Of a DNA stretch of 32,014 nucleotides, positions 20,143 through 29,553 are shown piece by piece. Origin of the DNA: CAYMAZ01 sp964428185 (GTDB lineage: Bacteria > Bacteroidota > Bacteroidia > Bacteroidales > DTU049); assembly GCA_964428185.1 (NCBI GenBank), contig CAYRXH010000019.1, positions 1-32,014 of the forward strand, read 5' to 3'. The notes under the pieces were generated by a model that had not been told where the DNA came from, searched no databases, and saw only the letters and a list, made by a program, of their open reading frames with translations. A program made the translations under genes and the position numbers. How positions within the stretch are numbered: position 1 is the first letter of the stretch; the number at the start of each line of letters is the position of its first letter.

Positions 20143-21828
20143 TCAGATATTTTGCATCACAATATTCAGAATCTGATTCTGATATTTGTCTGCCTCAGAA
20201 ACAATAAAATCAGCTTCTTTGATGAGTTCATCAGCAATTATCTTGTCTTCAAGCTGAGCAGCATTAATTTTTACATTCAGCATAGCACCTTTAATACCAG
20301 CAGTAATGGCCAGTGCACCAACACCAACATCACTTGCAGAAGATTTCATTCCTTCGTTGGCCATCGCAAGGCAAATTTCAAATCCCCTGAATGCTGTTTT
20401 CATTGTTGTGAGAGGGATTTTTGTTGCATAAAGAGTGGCATCCTGAATAGCTTTCTTTCTTAGCGTCACTTCCTCAGGAGTCTTTTTGGGCAGGCTGAAG
20501 GCATCCATAATGAGGTTAAAGGCATTGGTGTCTTCATCTACGAGATGAATCAGTTCGTTTTTTATTGCTTCCCCTTTTTCTGCCCATTGTGAATACAATT
20601 CCCAACTGGAGTCCCACCCACGTTTGTGCGAAGAAAGATTTGCCACCATTGTGGACAAAGCCGTTCCAAGAGCACCCATATATGCAGCTACAGAACCACC
20701 ACCAGGGGCTGGAGACTCGGATGCAGTTTCATTGCAGAATTCAGCACAAGTCATGTCAACAAGCTTCTTATTGTTTAGTGAATCTTCCAGAATATATTCT
20801 ATTACCTTTTCTCTTGGATTAAAAGGCTTCAGATCATCCAGTCCCATTGATTTTACAGCGATTTTTATTAGTTCTGACTCAGCAACACCCAGTGAGCGTT
20901 GTTGCTTTTGCAAATAATGCTTTCCGGCATCAATTAACACGCTTTTGGGGACAAGACCAACAATTTCAGATCCGCTGACACGGATGCCCCGTTCAGCAGC
21001 TTTGCTGCACACTTCATCAAATGCCACATGTACCGGTGTCACCGAAATATTTGTAATATTCATTGACACCTGGGCAATTCCGTATTCATCTATAAACCAG
21101 CCTATTGCCTTTGTTGCTTTCAGAGTTCCAGGAATCATAATATCATTACCCTTTTCGTCCTTCATAATTTTTCCTGTAACAGGATCTCCTTCTCTTGCAG
21201 GCCTTCCTCTTTCACGGACATCAAAAGCAATGGCATTTGCCCTGCGAGTGGATGTAGTGTTCAAATTATAATTTATTGCCACAAGAAAATCTCTTGCACC
21301 AACGGCTGTAGCTCCTGCCTTCGAATTAAACTGTGCAGGCCCAAAATCAGGTTTCCATTCAGGTTTTACAATTTTTTCCTGAAGGCCTTCATATTCTCCT
21401 GAACGACAATAGGCAAGATTCTTTCTTTTTGGATCAAATGCGGCATATTCATAACAATAGACAGGAATTCCCAACTCAGTCCCAATTTTCTCACCAAGTT
21501 TTCTTGCATATTCCACAACTTCTTCCATGCTGATATTTGCCACAGGCACTAATGGACATACATCAGTGGCTCCAAATCTTGGGTGGGCTCCTTTATGCGT
21601 TCTCATATCTATCAGTTCTGACGCTTTTTTTACTGCTCTGAATGCTGCTTCACAAACTTCATCGGGTGTTCCGACAAAGGTTACAACAGTTCTGTTAGTT
21701 GATTCCCCAGGGTCCACGTCCAGAAGTTTGACCCCTTTTACAGTTTCAATTTTATCAGTTATTTGTCTGATAATCTGCATATTTCGGCCCTCGCTGAAAT
21801 TGGGCACACACTCAATAAGTTTTTTCAT
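20143..21828 (-). CDS. ftcD: Bifunctional glutamate formimidoyltransferase / formimidoyltetrahydrofolate cyclodeaminase
   Basis: This enzyme takes the formimino group from N-formimino-glutamate (end of histidine degradation) to tetrahydrofolate, then removes ammonia to give methenyl-tetrahydrofolate. The N-terminal transferase (1-about 325) begins CVPNFSEG and carries THKGAHPRFGATD, with His82 matching the catalytic histidine of the mammalian enzyme. The C-terminal cyclodeaminase (about 345-561) has ESPAPGGGSVAAYMGALGTAL at 371-391, the usual glycine-rich start of that domain. The length of 561 residues matches full fused FTCD. It follows hutI by 62 bases, almost certainly in one transcript, and ends in TGA before a strong terminator. 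Confidence 0.96.
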   Translation of the reverse strand: MKKLIECVPNFSEGRNMQIIRQITDKIETVKGVKLLDVDPGESTNRTVVTFVGTPDEVCEAAFRAVKKASELIDMRTHKGAHPRFGATDVCPLVPVANISMEEVVEYARKLGEKIGTELGIPVYCYEYAAFDPKRKNLAYCRSGEYEGLQEKIVKPEWKPDFGPAQFNSKAGATAVGARDFLVAINYNLNTTSTRRANAIAFDVRERGRPAREGDPVTGKIMKDEKGNDIMIPGTLKATKAIGWFIDEYGIAQVSMNITNISVTPVHVAFDEVCSKAAERGIRVSGSEIVGLVPKSVLIDAGKHYLQKQQRSLGVAESELIKIAVKSMGLDDLKPFNPREKVIEYILEDSLNNKKLVDMTCAEFCNETASESPAPGGGSVAAYMGALGTALSTMVANLSSHKRGWDSSWELYSQWAEKGEAIKNELIHLVDEDTNAFNLIMDAFSLPKKTPEEVTLRKKAIQDATLYATKIPLTTMKTAFRGFEICLAMANEGMKSSASDVGVGALAITAGIKGAMLNVKINAAQLEDKIIADELIKEADFIVSEADKYQNQILNIVMQNI

Positions 21829-21890
21829 GTTTATTTATTATTGATTGCAACAATTAAAAATTTCGAAGTTTTATCATTTCCCTTTATTGA

Positions 21891-23138
21891 TCAGATTAAC
21901 TTTCCGTTCAGTATCATTTTATCTACTTTGTTTGCACCAAAAGAATATAGAAGATAAGCTAATGAAGGCATTTCCTTCATTAAAATCAGGTTTGCGATTT
22001 TTCCAGGAGTCACCGATCCGTGTGATCCTCCTAGTTCCATTGCAAAAGCTCCATTGATGGTTGCAGCATTAACTGCCTCTTCAGGAAGCATACTGTATTT
22101 GATTGCAGCAAGAGAAATGACAAACTGCATATTTCCGGAAGGGGAAGAGCCGGGATTAAAATCAGAGGCAAGAGCAACAGGAAGACCGCTGTCAATCATT
22201 TTTCGGGCAGGTGCAAATGGAATATTCAGATAAAAGGAGACACTTGGCAAAAGCACCGGGATGGTTGAGCTTCCTGTCAATGCCTTAATTTCATCATCTC
22301 CCGACATTTCAAGATGATCAACGGAAATAGCCTTATATTTCACACCAACCTGAACACCTCCTGAAACATCTAGTTCATTGGCATGAATTTTTGGTTTAAG
22401 GCCTAATTTCTGAGCTGCTTCAAGAATTCTGGCTGTTTCTTCCACTGTAAAAAATCCTTTGTCACAGAAAACGTCAACATACTCTGCGAGATTTTCTGAT
22501 GCAACCAAAGGAAGCATATCTTTGATAACATGATTCACGTAATCAGTCTGATGCCCTTTAAATTCGGGAGGTACTGCATGAGCACCAAGAAATGTTGACT
22601 TTATTGTCAGAGGAGTTGTTTCCTTCAGTTTCCTGATTACGCGAAGCATTTTCAGTTCATCTTTTACAGTGAGTCCGTAACCGCTTTTTATTTCAAGAGC
22701 TCCCGTTCCATATCCAATGACTTCTTCAACTCTTTGCAGTGCTTCATCATACAATTGATTTTCATCCATTTCCCGCAGTCTGGCTGAAGAGTTCAGGATA
22801 CCTCCACCCCGTGTAGCAATTTCTTCATAGGTCAGACCCGTGATTTTATCAACAAATTCCTGCTCTCTCCATTTTGCGAAGACAATATGAGAATGAGAAT
22901 CACACCATGCAGGTAAAACATACTTTCCTCTTGCATCAAAAATATCACTTTCATAAAATCCAGGAATTTCAGAAGAAAGACTACTCATCTGTCCAAAAGA
23001 ATGTATAATACCGTTTTCAATGTACAGCCATGCGTTTTCCAAAACTGGTAGTTGGGACATTCCGCTTCCTGCAACAGGAGCATTTTCCCCATTCCTGATC
23101 TGAACAAGTTCTTTTATATTGATAATCAGCAGCTTCAT
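21891..23138 (-). CDS. hutI: Imidazolonepropionase
   Basis: This amidohydrolase opens 4-imidazolone-5-propionate to N-formimino-L-glutamate, the third step of histidine degradation. The metal site DSHSHIVFAKWREQEF carries His82 and His84 (numbering from MKLLII). HANELD and the later DHLEMSG and ASDFNPGSSP segments provide the remaining ligands and substrate contacts. The frame is open to 23171, but the start at 23138 (415 residues) gives normal family length. The longer start would overlap the region where a promoter-like TATTTTCG lies (23168-23161). ftcD follows directly, and the two act in sequence. A divergent C10 peptidase gene starts 102 bases away. Confidence 0.94.
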   Translation of the reverse strand: MKLLIINIKELVQIRNGENAPVAGSGMSQLPVLENAWLYIENGIIHSFGQMSSLSSEIPGFYESDIFDARGKYVLPAWCDSHSHIVFAKWREQEFVDKITGLTYEEIATRGGGILNSSARLREMDENQLYDEALQRVEEVIGYGTGALEIKSGYGLTVKDELKMLRVIRKLKETTPLTIKSTFLGAHAVPPEFKGHQTDYVNHVIKDMLPLVASENLAEYVDVFCDKGFFTVEETARILEAAQKLGLKPKIHANELDVSGGVQVGVKYKAISVDHLEMSGDDEIKALTGSSTIPVLLPSVSFYLNIPFAPARKMIDSGLPVALASDFNPGSSPSGNMQFVISLAAIKYSMLPEEAVNAATINGAFAMELGGSHGSVTPGKIANLILMKEMPSLAYLLYSFGANKVDKMILNGKLI

Positions 23139-23240
23139 GTTTAACATTTCCTTTTTGTGGCGAAAATACAAAAAAATTCAGAAAAAATGCAACCCTCATT
23201 CAGGGATTATTGTTAATATTGTAACTTTAAAATATGTGTT

Positions 23241-25337
23241 ATGAGAATATTTATCAGATTAATGGCTGTATGCCTTGTATTTTCTTTGTTTATTGTCAAA
23301 GGTTTTTCTCAGGTTATTTCCGCACAAGTTGCCCGGAATGCTGCTTTCAGCTTTCTTCACGAAATGAATCCTGATGTCAAATCTATCAATGACCTTCATC
23401 TGGCTTTCACTTCGTTTACAAAGGACAATGAACCTGCGTGGTATGTATTTACCAGCGGCAACAGGGGCTATATAATCATTGCAGCTGATGCTCTTGCATA
23501 TCCCATTCTAGGGTATTCATACGATTCACCCTTTTTCCCGGATCAGACAAAATTTCCTCCATCTTTTCAGGCATGGATGGAACAGAGAACCATTGAAATG
23601 GAAACAATCAGGGGGCATCGTCATCCTGCTGATCAGGCAACAATTGATCTCTGGAATCAGTTGAATACCTGCACATTTGACGGGTATGATCTGAAAACAA
23701 GGGATATGGCTCCTTTACTTGTGAGTGAATGGAATCAGGACTGTCAGTATAATGAACTGTGTCCGGCAGATGCATCAGGTCCTTGCGGGCATGTATATGC
23801 TGGTTGTGTTGCCACTGCCATGGCTCAGGTTATGTATTACTGGAGATTCCCTGAAACCGGAAACGGCACTGAGTCCTATTATTGTTCTCCCTACGGGACA
23901 CTCAGTGCAAACTTCGGAGCAACAACATACAAATGGAATGAAATGCGCGGAAGCATTAACACATCTTATCCTGAACTTGCAAGACTGATATATCATGCCG
24001 GTGTTTCTGTCAACATGGGGTATAGTCCCTCCGGTTCAGGCGCCAATTCTGATGATGTCCCCTCTGCACTAAAAAATAATTTCAGGTATCAATCTGCCAA
24101 CTACAGAAGTAAAATAACATATTCTACAACCAATTGGAATAATCTACTCAAAGGAAATCTCGACAACAAACTCCCCATATACTATTCCGGTTCAGGCTCC
24201 GGTGGCGGCCATGCTTTCGTCTGTGACGGTTATCAGGGAACTGATTATTTTCATTTTGACTGGGGATGGAGTGGATATTACAACGGTTATTATTATCTGA
24301 ATAACATGAACCCCGGAGGCAATGACTTTAACAGCTGGCAGGCTGCGGTGGTTGATATTTACCCACCAACTGCCTCATATCCTTCATACTGTACAGGTCA
24401 GAAAACACTGACTGCTCTTGCTGGTAGTTTCGATGACGGCAGCAGCCCTAAATATGACTATCAGGCCAACTCAAACTGTTCATGGCTTATCCAACCTTCG
24501 GTTCCTGTTGATTATATTCAGTTGACATTTGTCTATTTTAATACTGAATCTTCAAATGATGTTGTCACAATATATGGTGGAGCCACAACCTCTGACCCTG
24601 TTCTCGGAACATACAGTGGCAGTTCTTTGCCAAGTTACGTCCAAACAAACACACAATCCATGCTTGTCACTTTCACATCAAACAGTTCAACTCAGTCCAA
24701 TGGATTTCTTGCAGAGTATTATTCTTCACCCACAAAATTCTGTTCTTCTACAGTTGTAGTAACCGATCAGTCAGGAACTATTGAAGACGGAAGCGGATCC
24801 TTATATCAATATGCCAACAGTTCAAACTGTCGCTGGACTATTCAGCCTCCCGGAGCAACTCAGATCAATATCACTTTTTCTGAGTTTTCAACAGAGGCTG
24901 TCAATGACAAAGTCAGAGTCATAGACATGAACACAAATACTCTTATTGGAGAATATAGCGGAACAACAATTCCAGGTCCACTGCAAATAAGCAGTTCTAA
25001 AGTTCAGGTTCAGTTTATTTCAAATGCCAGTGTTCAGGGTGACGGATGGAAATTTGATTTTTCTACTCTCACCGACATTCATGAAAATGCAACCAATATC
25101 GTACAGGTATATCCCAATCCTGCTGAAGATTATATTGAAATTTCCACTCCGCACAATGTTTCAGATGCTGTCATCAGAATTTTTGATATCAGCGGAAGAG
25201 AATGTCTAACTACTGAATTTTCAGGGCATATGAACAATCCCTTCAGAATTGATGTTTCAGGGCTTTCATCAGGAATGTATATTATCCAGACAGACTTTAA
25301 CTCCTCAACAGACATAGAAAAACTATTCATTCAATAG
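23241..25337 (+). CDS. Secreted C10-family cysteine peptidase with two CUB-like domains and a type A (Por) sorting tail
   Basis: This 698-residue relative of streptopain is expected to digest proteins outside the cell. Order: signal peptide (1-about 24, GFSQ), inhibitory propeptide (about 25-150), and mature C10 domain (about 155-378) with catalytic Cys189 in AGCVATAMAQVMYYW and His324 in GGGHAFVCDGY. Two CUB-like beta domains follow (about 384-490 and 497-605, each with a DGS motif and a NSNCSWLIQP- or SSNCRWTIQP-type core). The Por sorting domain occupies about 620-698 (VYPNPAEDYIEI...GMYIIQTD). The motif FHFDWGW has Asp340 where streptopain has the active-site Asn. The close paralogue begins 18 bases downstream. 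Its divergent neighbour is hutI. Confidence 0.93.
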   Translation: MRIFIRLMAVCLVFSLFIVKGFSQVISAQVARNAAFSFLHEMNPDVKSINDLHLAFTSFTKDNEPAWYVFTSGNRGYIIIAADALAYPILGYSYDSPFFPDQTKFPPSFQAWMEQRTIEMETIRGHRHPADQATIDLWNQLNTCTFDGYDLKTRDMAPLLVSEWNQDCQYNELCPADASGPCGHVYAGCVATAMAQVMYYWRFPETGNGTESYYCSPYGTLSANFGATTYKWNEMRGSINTSYPELARLIYHAGVSVNMGYSPSGSGANSDDVPSALKNNFRYQSANYRSKITYSTTNWNNLLKGNLDNKLPIYYSGSGSGGGHAFVCDGYQGTDYFHFDWGWSGYYNGYYYLNNMNPGGNDFNSWQAAVVDIYPPTASYPSYCTGQKTLTALAGSFDDGSSPKYDYQANSNCSWLIQPSVPVDYIQLTFVYFNTESSNDVVTIYGGATTSDPVLGTYSGSSLPSYVQTNTQSMLVTFTSNSSTQSNGFLAEYYSSPTKFCSSTVVVTDQSGTIEDGSGSLYQYANSSNCRWTIQPPGATQINITFSEFSTEAVNDKVRVIDMNTNTLIGEYSGTTIPGPLQISSSKVQVQFISNASVQGDGWKFDFSTLTDIHENATNIVQVYPNPAEDYIEISTPHNVSDAVIRIFDISGRECLTTEFSGHMNNPFRIDVSGLSSGMYIIQTDFNSSTDIEKLFIQ

Positions 25338-25355
25338 CAACTTACAATTTTTCCT

Positions 25356-27422
25356 ATGAAGATACTTTCATCATTTATAGTGGTTGTCCTTTTGGCAATC
25401 ACATCTATTTATGCAGAGGAGGTACCACAAAACAAAGCAATCATTGTTGCAACTGCATTTTATTCAACAACATCTGAAGATTCATTTGCAGATAATGTTG
25501 TTGTTTCTTCGGTCGTACCGGTTTTTAATTCCCAAGGCGAACTGATGATGTATGCTGTCAATTTCTCTGATACCGGCTTCGTGCTGGTTTCAGCCGAAGA
25601 TCTGATCAGACCTGTTTTGGCATATAGCCATGAGTCTTTTTTTACAGGAGAGAATATTCCTGTGCAGCTTCAAGGTCTCCTTGAAGAATACAAAAACCTC
25701 ATCTCATATATCAGGGTCAAAGAACCCGTAAGACAAGCTGAAGTAGCAAGTGAATGGAGTTCATTGATAAACAATTCATCACAACGCACAAGTCGTTCAA
25801 CCTCAGGGCCGATCATTCCCTGCCAGTGGGACCAGGGTTCATTTTACAATGGTTTGTGCCCTGAAGACCCGATGGGTCCCGGAGGCAGGGTGTATGCAGG
25901 ATGTGTGGCCACGGCAATGAGTATGGTTATGTACTGGCACAGATATCCCGACACCGGAGCAGGTCAGCATGGCTATATGTCTGATTACGGATGGCTTGAA
26001 GTAGATTACACTCTATCATTGTATGACTGGAACGCCATGCCAACAAAACTCACGGGCCCGAATTATCCTGTTGCAAAACTCCAGTATGATGCAGGCGTGG
26101 CAGTTGATATGATGTATAGTCCCAATGGATCAGGAGCCTATATGGATGATGCTGCCAGGGCTATGAGAACTCATTTTAAATATAATCCAGATCTTACTAT
26201 TGAGGTTAGGGATGATTATTCACTGCAAGACTGGATTACCCTTTTAAAATCCCAACTCGACCTCGGATATCCGCTTATTTATGCCGGATACGGATCCGGT
26301 GGCCCCGGTCATGCTTTTGTCTGTGACGGGTATGACAGCGGAGACATGTTCCATTTCAACTGGGGATGGAGCGGTGCCTATAATGGTTTTTATGTTATGG
26401 ATTATCTGACACCCGGTGGGTATGATTTCTCAAGCTGGCAGATGGCTTTCATAAACTGTTATCCTTCTGACAGCAACTATCCATATGGGTGTCAGGGAGC
26501 AGACACACTTACTGCAATGTCGGGGACTATTGCTGATGGCAGTGGCTTCGAAAACTATGGCCACAACAGCAACTGTTCATGGCTTATTCAACCAGAATTC
26601 CCCGTAGAGTTTATTACTCTGAAATTTCACATTCTTAAAACCGAATCAATCAATGATCAGGTTTGTGTGTATGATGGCAATGATGCAACTGCACCACTTC
26701 TTGGTTGCTTCTCAGGGGATATTCTCCCTGCTGAAATCATTTCAAGCGGACAGGAAATGTATATCACTTTTCAAACCAATAGTTCAGTAAACAATCATGG
26801 TTTTTTTGCCGAATACTCTTCAAAGATTGTCAAGTTTTGCGATCACTTTACAACTCTTACTGAAGCTGAGGGAACCATTGAAGATGGCAGCGGACCCTAT
26901 TCATACCAACCGAGCAGCTTCTGCCGTTGGTGGATCAAACCCGAAGATGCAGGTGCAATAATTATTGACTTCGTTGAAATGGATCTTGAAGAAGACGAGG
27001 ACTTCCTTGTTCTAATGAATCCTGCCACCTATCCATCTTCAGAAATTATCAGATTCACCGGAAATCAGCTGCCACAAACTTATACTCACTGGGGAAGCTC
27101 ACTAATAGTGATGTTTACCAGCAATGACTATAATCAGCACGAGGGCTGGAAAATAAACTACAGCAGTTTGCCTGCATCAATTGAAGAATCAGAACTTTCT
27201 GATGTTATAATTCATCCAAATCCGGTTTCTGAATATCTGAATATTGGAAACCTACCATCATCATGTACAATCAGGCTTACTGATTTCTCAGGAAGAATAT
27301 TGTTTTCAGGATCATTTTCAGGCCCTGATGCAAGCATTAAAACAACTCATCTTTCGGGAGGTATCTATTTTCTTCAGATTTCTACTGAAAATACAAGCCT
27401 AGTTCGAAAAATTATCAGGTAG
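25356..27422 (+). CDS. Second secreted C10-family cysteine peptidase, CUB-like domains and type A sorting tail
   Basis: This 688-residue protein is the paralogue of the gene just upstream and has the same domain order: signal peptide (1-about 20, SIYA), propeptide (about 21-150), C10 domain (about 155-380), two CUB-like domains (about 386-490 and 495-602) and a Por sorting domain (about 612-688, IIHPNPVSEYLNI...GGIYFLQIS). The catalytic Cys183 is in AGCVATAMSMVMYW and His319 in GGPGHAFVCDGY. Here FHFNWGW keeps the usual Asn335. The 18-base gap implies one operon, arisen by tandem duplication and then well diverged. It converges on hutU with only 13 bases between stop codons and no visible terminator. 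Confidence 0.93.
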   Translation: MKILSSFIVVVLLAITSIYAEEVPQNKAIIVATAFYSTTSEDSFADNVVVSSVVPVFNSQGELMMYAVNFSDTGFVLVSAEDLIRPVLAYSHESFFTGENIPVQLQGLLEEYKNLISYIRVKEPVRQAEVASEWSSLINNSSQRTSRSTSGPIIPCQWDQGSFYNGLCPEDPMGPGGRVYAGCVATAMSMVMYWHRYPDTGAGQHGYMSDYGWLEVDYTLSLYDWNAMPTKLTGPNYPVAKLQYDAGVAVDMMYSPNGSGAYMDDAARAMRTHFKYNPDLTIEVRDDYSLQDWITLLKSQLDLGYPLIYAGYGSGGPGHAFVCDGYDSGDMFHFNWGWSGAYNGFYVMDYLTPGGYDFSSWQMAFINCYPSDSNYPYGCQGADTLTAMSGTIADGSGFENYGHNSNCSWLIQPEFPVEFITLKFHILKTESINDQVCVYDGNDATAPLLGCFSGDILPAEIISSGQEMYITFQTNSSVNNHGFFAEYSSKIVKFCDHFTTLTEAEGTIEDGSGPYSYQPSSFCRWWIKPEDAGAIIIDFVEMDLEEDEDFLVLMNPATYPSSEIIRFTGNQLPQTYTHWGSSLIVMFTSNDYNQHEGWKINYSSLPASIEESELSDVIIHPNPVSEYLNIGNLPSSCTIRLTDFSGRILFSGSFSGPDASIKTTHLSGGIYFLQISTENTSLVRKIIR

Positions 27423-27435
27423 TGAAGGTGATTCT

Positions 27436-29439
27436 CTAAAAAAGACTATCAATTAGTTCATCCTCCACTTCCTGAGGAATCAATACTTTTAACTGAGGAT
27501 TTGCATCCATAGCCCGTTTTATAGTAAACACAGCATGAGGATTTCTTGCCCAGTTTCTTCTTGAAATACCATTGTTCACATCCCAAAAGAGCATGCTTTT
27601 CAAACGACGGTCAGCATCGGCACTTCCATCGAGCACCATGCCAAATCCGCCATTGATGACTTCACCCCAGCCAACGCCACCACCATTGTGAATTGAAACC
27701 CATGTGGCACCCCTGAATGAATCACCAATGACATTCTGAATTGCCATATCTGCTGTAAACTTGCTACCGTCATAAATATTTGATGTTTCCCTGAATGGAG
27801 AATCGGTGCCGGATACATCATGATGATCGCGGCCAAGTACAATTGTTCCCAGAATTTTACCATCACGAATTGCTTTGTTAAACGCTTCAGCAATTTTAAT
27901 CCGACCTTCAGCATCTGCATACAGGATGCGAGCCTGAGATCCAACAACAAGTTTGTTTTTCTGCGCTTCTCTGATCCAGTGAATATTGTCTTTCATCTGT
28001 TGAGAAATTTCAGAAGGAGCAGAATCAGCAATCTTCTCCAATACTTCAGCAGCAATATTGTCAGTCAGTTCAAGATCTTCGGGGCGGGCTGAAGTACAAA
28101 CCCACCTGAAGGGACCAAAGCCAAAGTCAAAACACATTGGACCCATGATATCCTGAACATAGGAAGGATATATAAAATCACCATCTTCATCGGTTATCGG
28201 AGCACCTGCCCTTGATGACTCAAGCAAAAAAGCATTTCCGTAATCAAAGAAATATGTTCCCCTGTCAGTATGCCTTTTCACGGCAGCCACATGACGGCGC
28301 AGTGATACATACACTTTGTCCTTAAACAAATCAGGTTGCTCTGCCATCATCACTTTTGACTGCTCATACGATAAGCCGGCAGGATAATATCCCCCGGCAA
28401 AAGGATTATGAAGTGATGTCTGATCAGATCCCAGATCCACATGCACATTCGCCCTGTCCAAAGCTTCCCACAGATCCACAACATTTCCCTGATAACCCAG
28501 TGATATTGCCTCCTTCCCTTCTATTGCACTGTTGATCCTGGGAAGCAATAAGTTTAGGTCATCATACATCTCATCAACCCATCCCTGTGAATATCTTGTT
28601 TGAGCAGCTTTAGGATTGACTTCAGCAATAACACCAACCAGACCTGCAATTTTTGCAGCCTTGGGCTGAGCTCCGGACATTCCGCCCAGTCCGCTGGAAA
28701 CAAATAGCTTTCCGGATAGTTCTCTGCCATTGCTTATTGCCCGTGCTGCATTGAGCAGGGTAATTGTAGTTCCGTGAACTATCCCCTGAGGCCCGATGTA
28801 CATATATGAGCCTGCTGTCATCTGCCCATACTGAGAAACTCCGAGAGCATTCATCCTTTCCCAGTCATCAGGTTTTGAATAATTGGGAATCACCATTCCG
28901 TTGGTGACAACAACTCTGGGTGCATCCTTATGAGAGGGAAACAATCCCATGGGATGTCCTGAATACATAACAAGGGTCTGTTCATCGGTCATGGTGGCCA
29001 AAAACTGCATGGTCAGAAGATATTGTGCCCAGTTCTGAAACACTGCACCATTGCCTCCATAAGTAATCAATTCATAAGGATGCTGAGCTACCCTCGGATC
29101 CAGATTGTTCTGGATCATATGCATGATTGAAGCTGCCTGTCTGCTTTTATAGGGATACTCTTCAATTGGACGGGCATACATTTCATAATCGGGTTTGAAC
29201 CTGTACATATAAATCCTTCCGTAATCACGAAGCTCAGCAGCAAATTCAGAAGCCAGAACAGCATGGTGTTTTTTGTCAAAATAACGCAGTGCATTCCTGA
29301 CAGCCAGTTTTTTCTCTTTCAGAGTCAGTATATCCTTACGCCGTGGCGGGTGATTGGCATTCACATCATACGGACGGAGAGCAGGAAGCTGGTCAGGTAT
29401 GCCTTTCAGAACTGACTGTTGAAAAGTTGACATATTCAT
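27436..29439 (-). CDS. hutU: Urocanate hydratase, long form
   Basis: This NAD-containing enzyme hydrates urocanate to 4-imidazolone-5-propionate, the substrate of HutI. The segment YGGNGAVFQNWAQY (127-140) and the glycine-rich SSGLGGMSGAQPKAA (248-262) bind NAD. IMGPMCFDFGFGPFRW contains Cys436, which corresponds to the active-site cysteine of the classical enzyme. At 667 residues it is about 100 longer than the roughly 555-residue Pseudomonas type, the extra sequence being spread through the protein, as in related Bacteroidota enzymes. The start may be at 29439 or two codons later at 29433. It is on the strand of hutI and ftcD but separated from them by the peptidase pair. Confidence 0.95.
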   Translation of the reverse strand: MNMSTFQQSVLKGIPDQLPALRPYDVNANHPPRRKDILTLKEKKLAVRNALRYFDKKHHAVLASEFAAELRDYGRIYMYRFKPDYEMYARPIEEYPYKSRQAASIMHMIQNNLDPRVAQHPYELITYGGNGAVFQNWAQYLLTMQFLATMTDEQTLVMYSGHPMGLFPSHKDAPRVVVTNGMVIPNYSKPDDWERMNALGVSQYGQMTAGSYMYIGPQGIVHGTTITLLNAARAISNGRELSGKLFVSSGLGGMSGAQPKAAKIAGLVGVIAEVNPKAAQTRYSQGWVDEMYDDLNLLLPRINSAIEGKEAISLGYQGNVVDLWEALDRANVHVDLGSDQTSLHNPFAGGYYPAGLSYEQSKVMMAEQPDLFKDKVYVSLRRHVAAVKRHTDRGTYFFDYGNAFLLESSRAGAPITDEDGDFIYPSYVQDIMGPMCFDFGFGPFRWVCTSARPEDLELTDNIAAEVLEKIADSAPSEISQQMKDNIHWIREAQKNKLVVGSQARILYADAEGRIKIAEAFNKAIRDGKILGTIVLGRDHHDVSGTDSPFRETSNIYDGSKFTADMAIQNVIGDSFRGATWVSIHNGGGVGWGEVINGGFGMVLDGSADADRRLKSMLFWDVNNGISRRNWARNPHAVFTIKRAMDANPQLKVLIPQEVEDELIDSLF

Positions 29440-29450
29440 AAGTTAATAAT

Positions 29451-29485
29451 TTTCGGGATTGTAAAATTAAAATTTTTTCCCGAAA
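29451..29485 (-). promoter_or_regulatory. Inverted repeat in the hutU upstream region
   Basis: TTTCGGGA (29451-29458) and TCCCGAAA (29478-29485) are perfect inverted copies around a 19-base AT-rich centre, starting 12 bases upstream of the hutU ATG. A weak -7-like TAATTTTA lies in the centre, so the repeat could be an operator bracketing the promoter. Alternatively it could be a leader hairpin. Confidence 0.35.
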
Positions 29486-29553
29486 TAAAGACAACTTATC
29501 CCTCATCTTTGCTGAATCAGAAAAATTCAAAACTTTTTGAAAAGACCTGCCCT

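Noticed and set aside
20624..20917. Plus-strand frames inside ftcD and similar antisense frames in other genes
   Set aside because: They lie opposite strongly conserved coding sequence and have no promoter or family features of their own.
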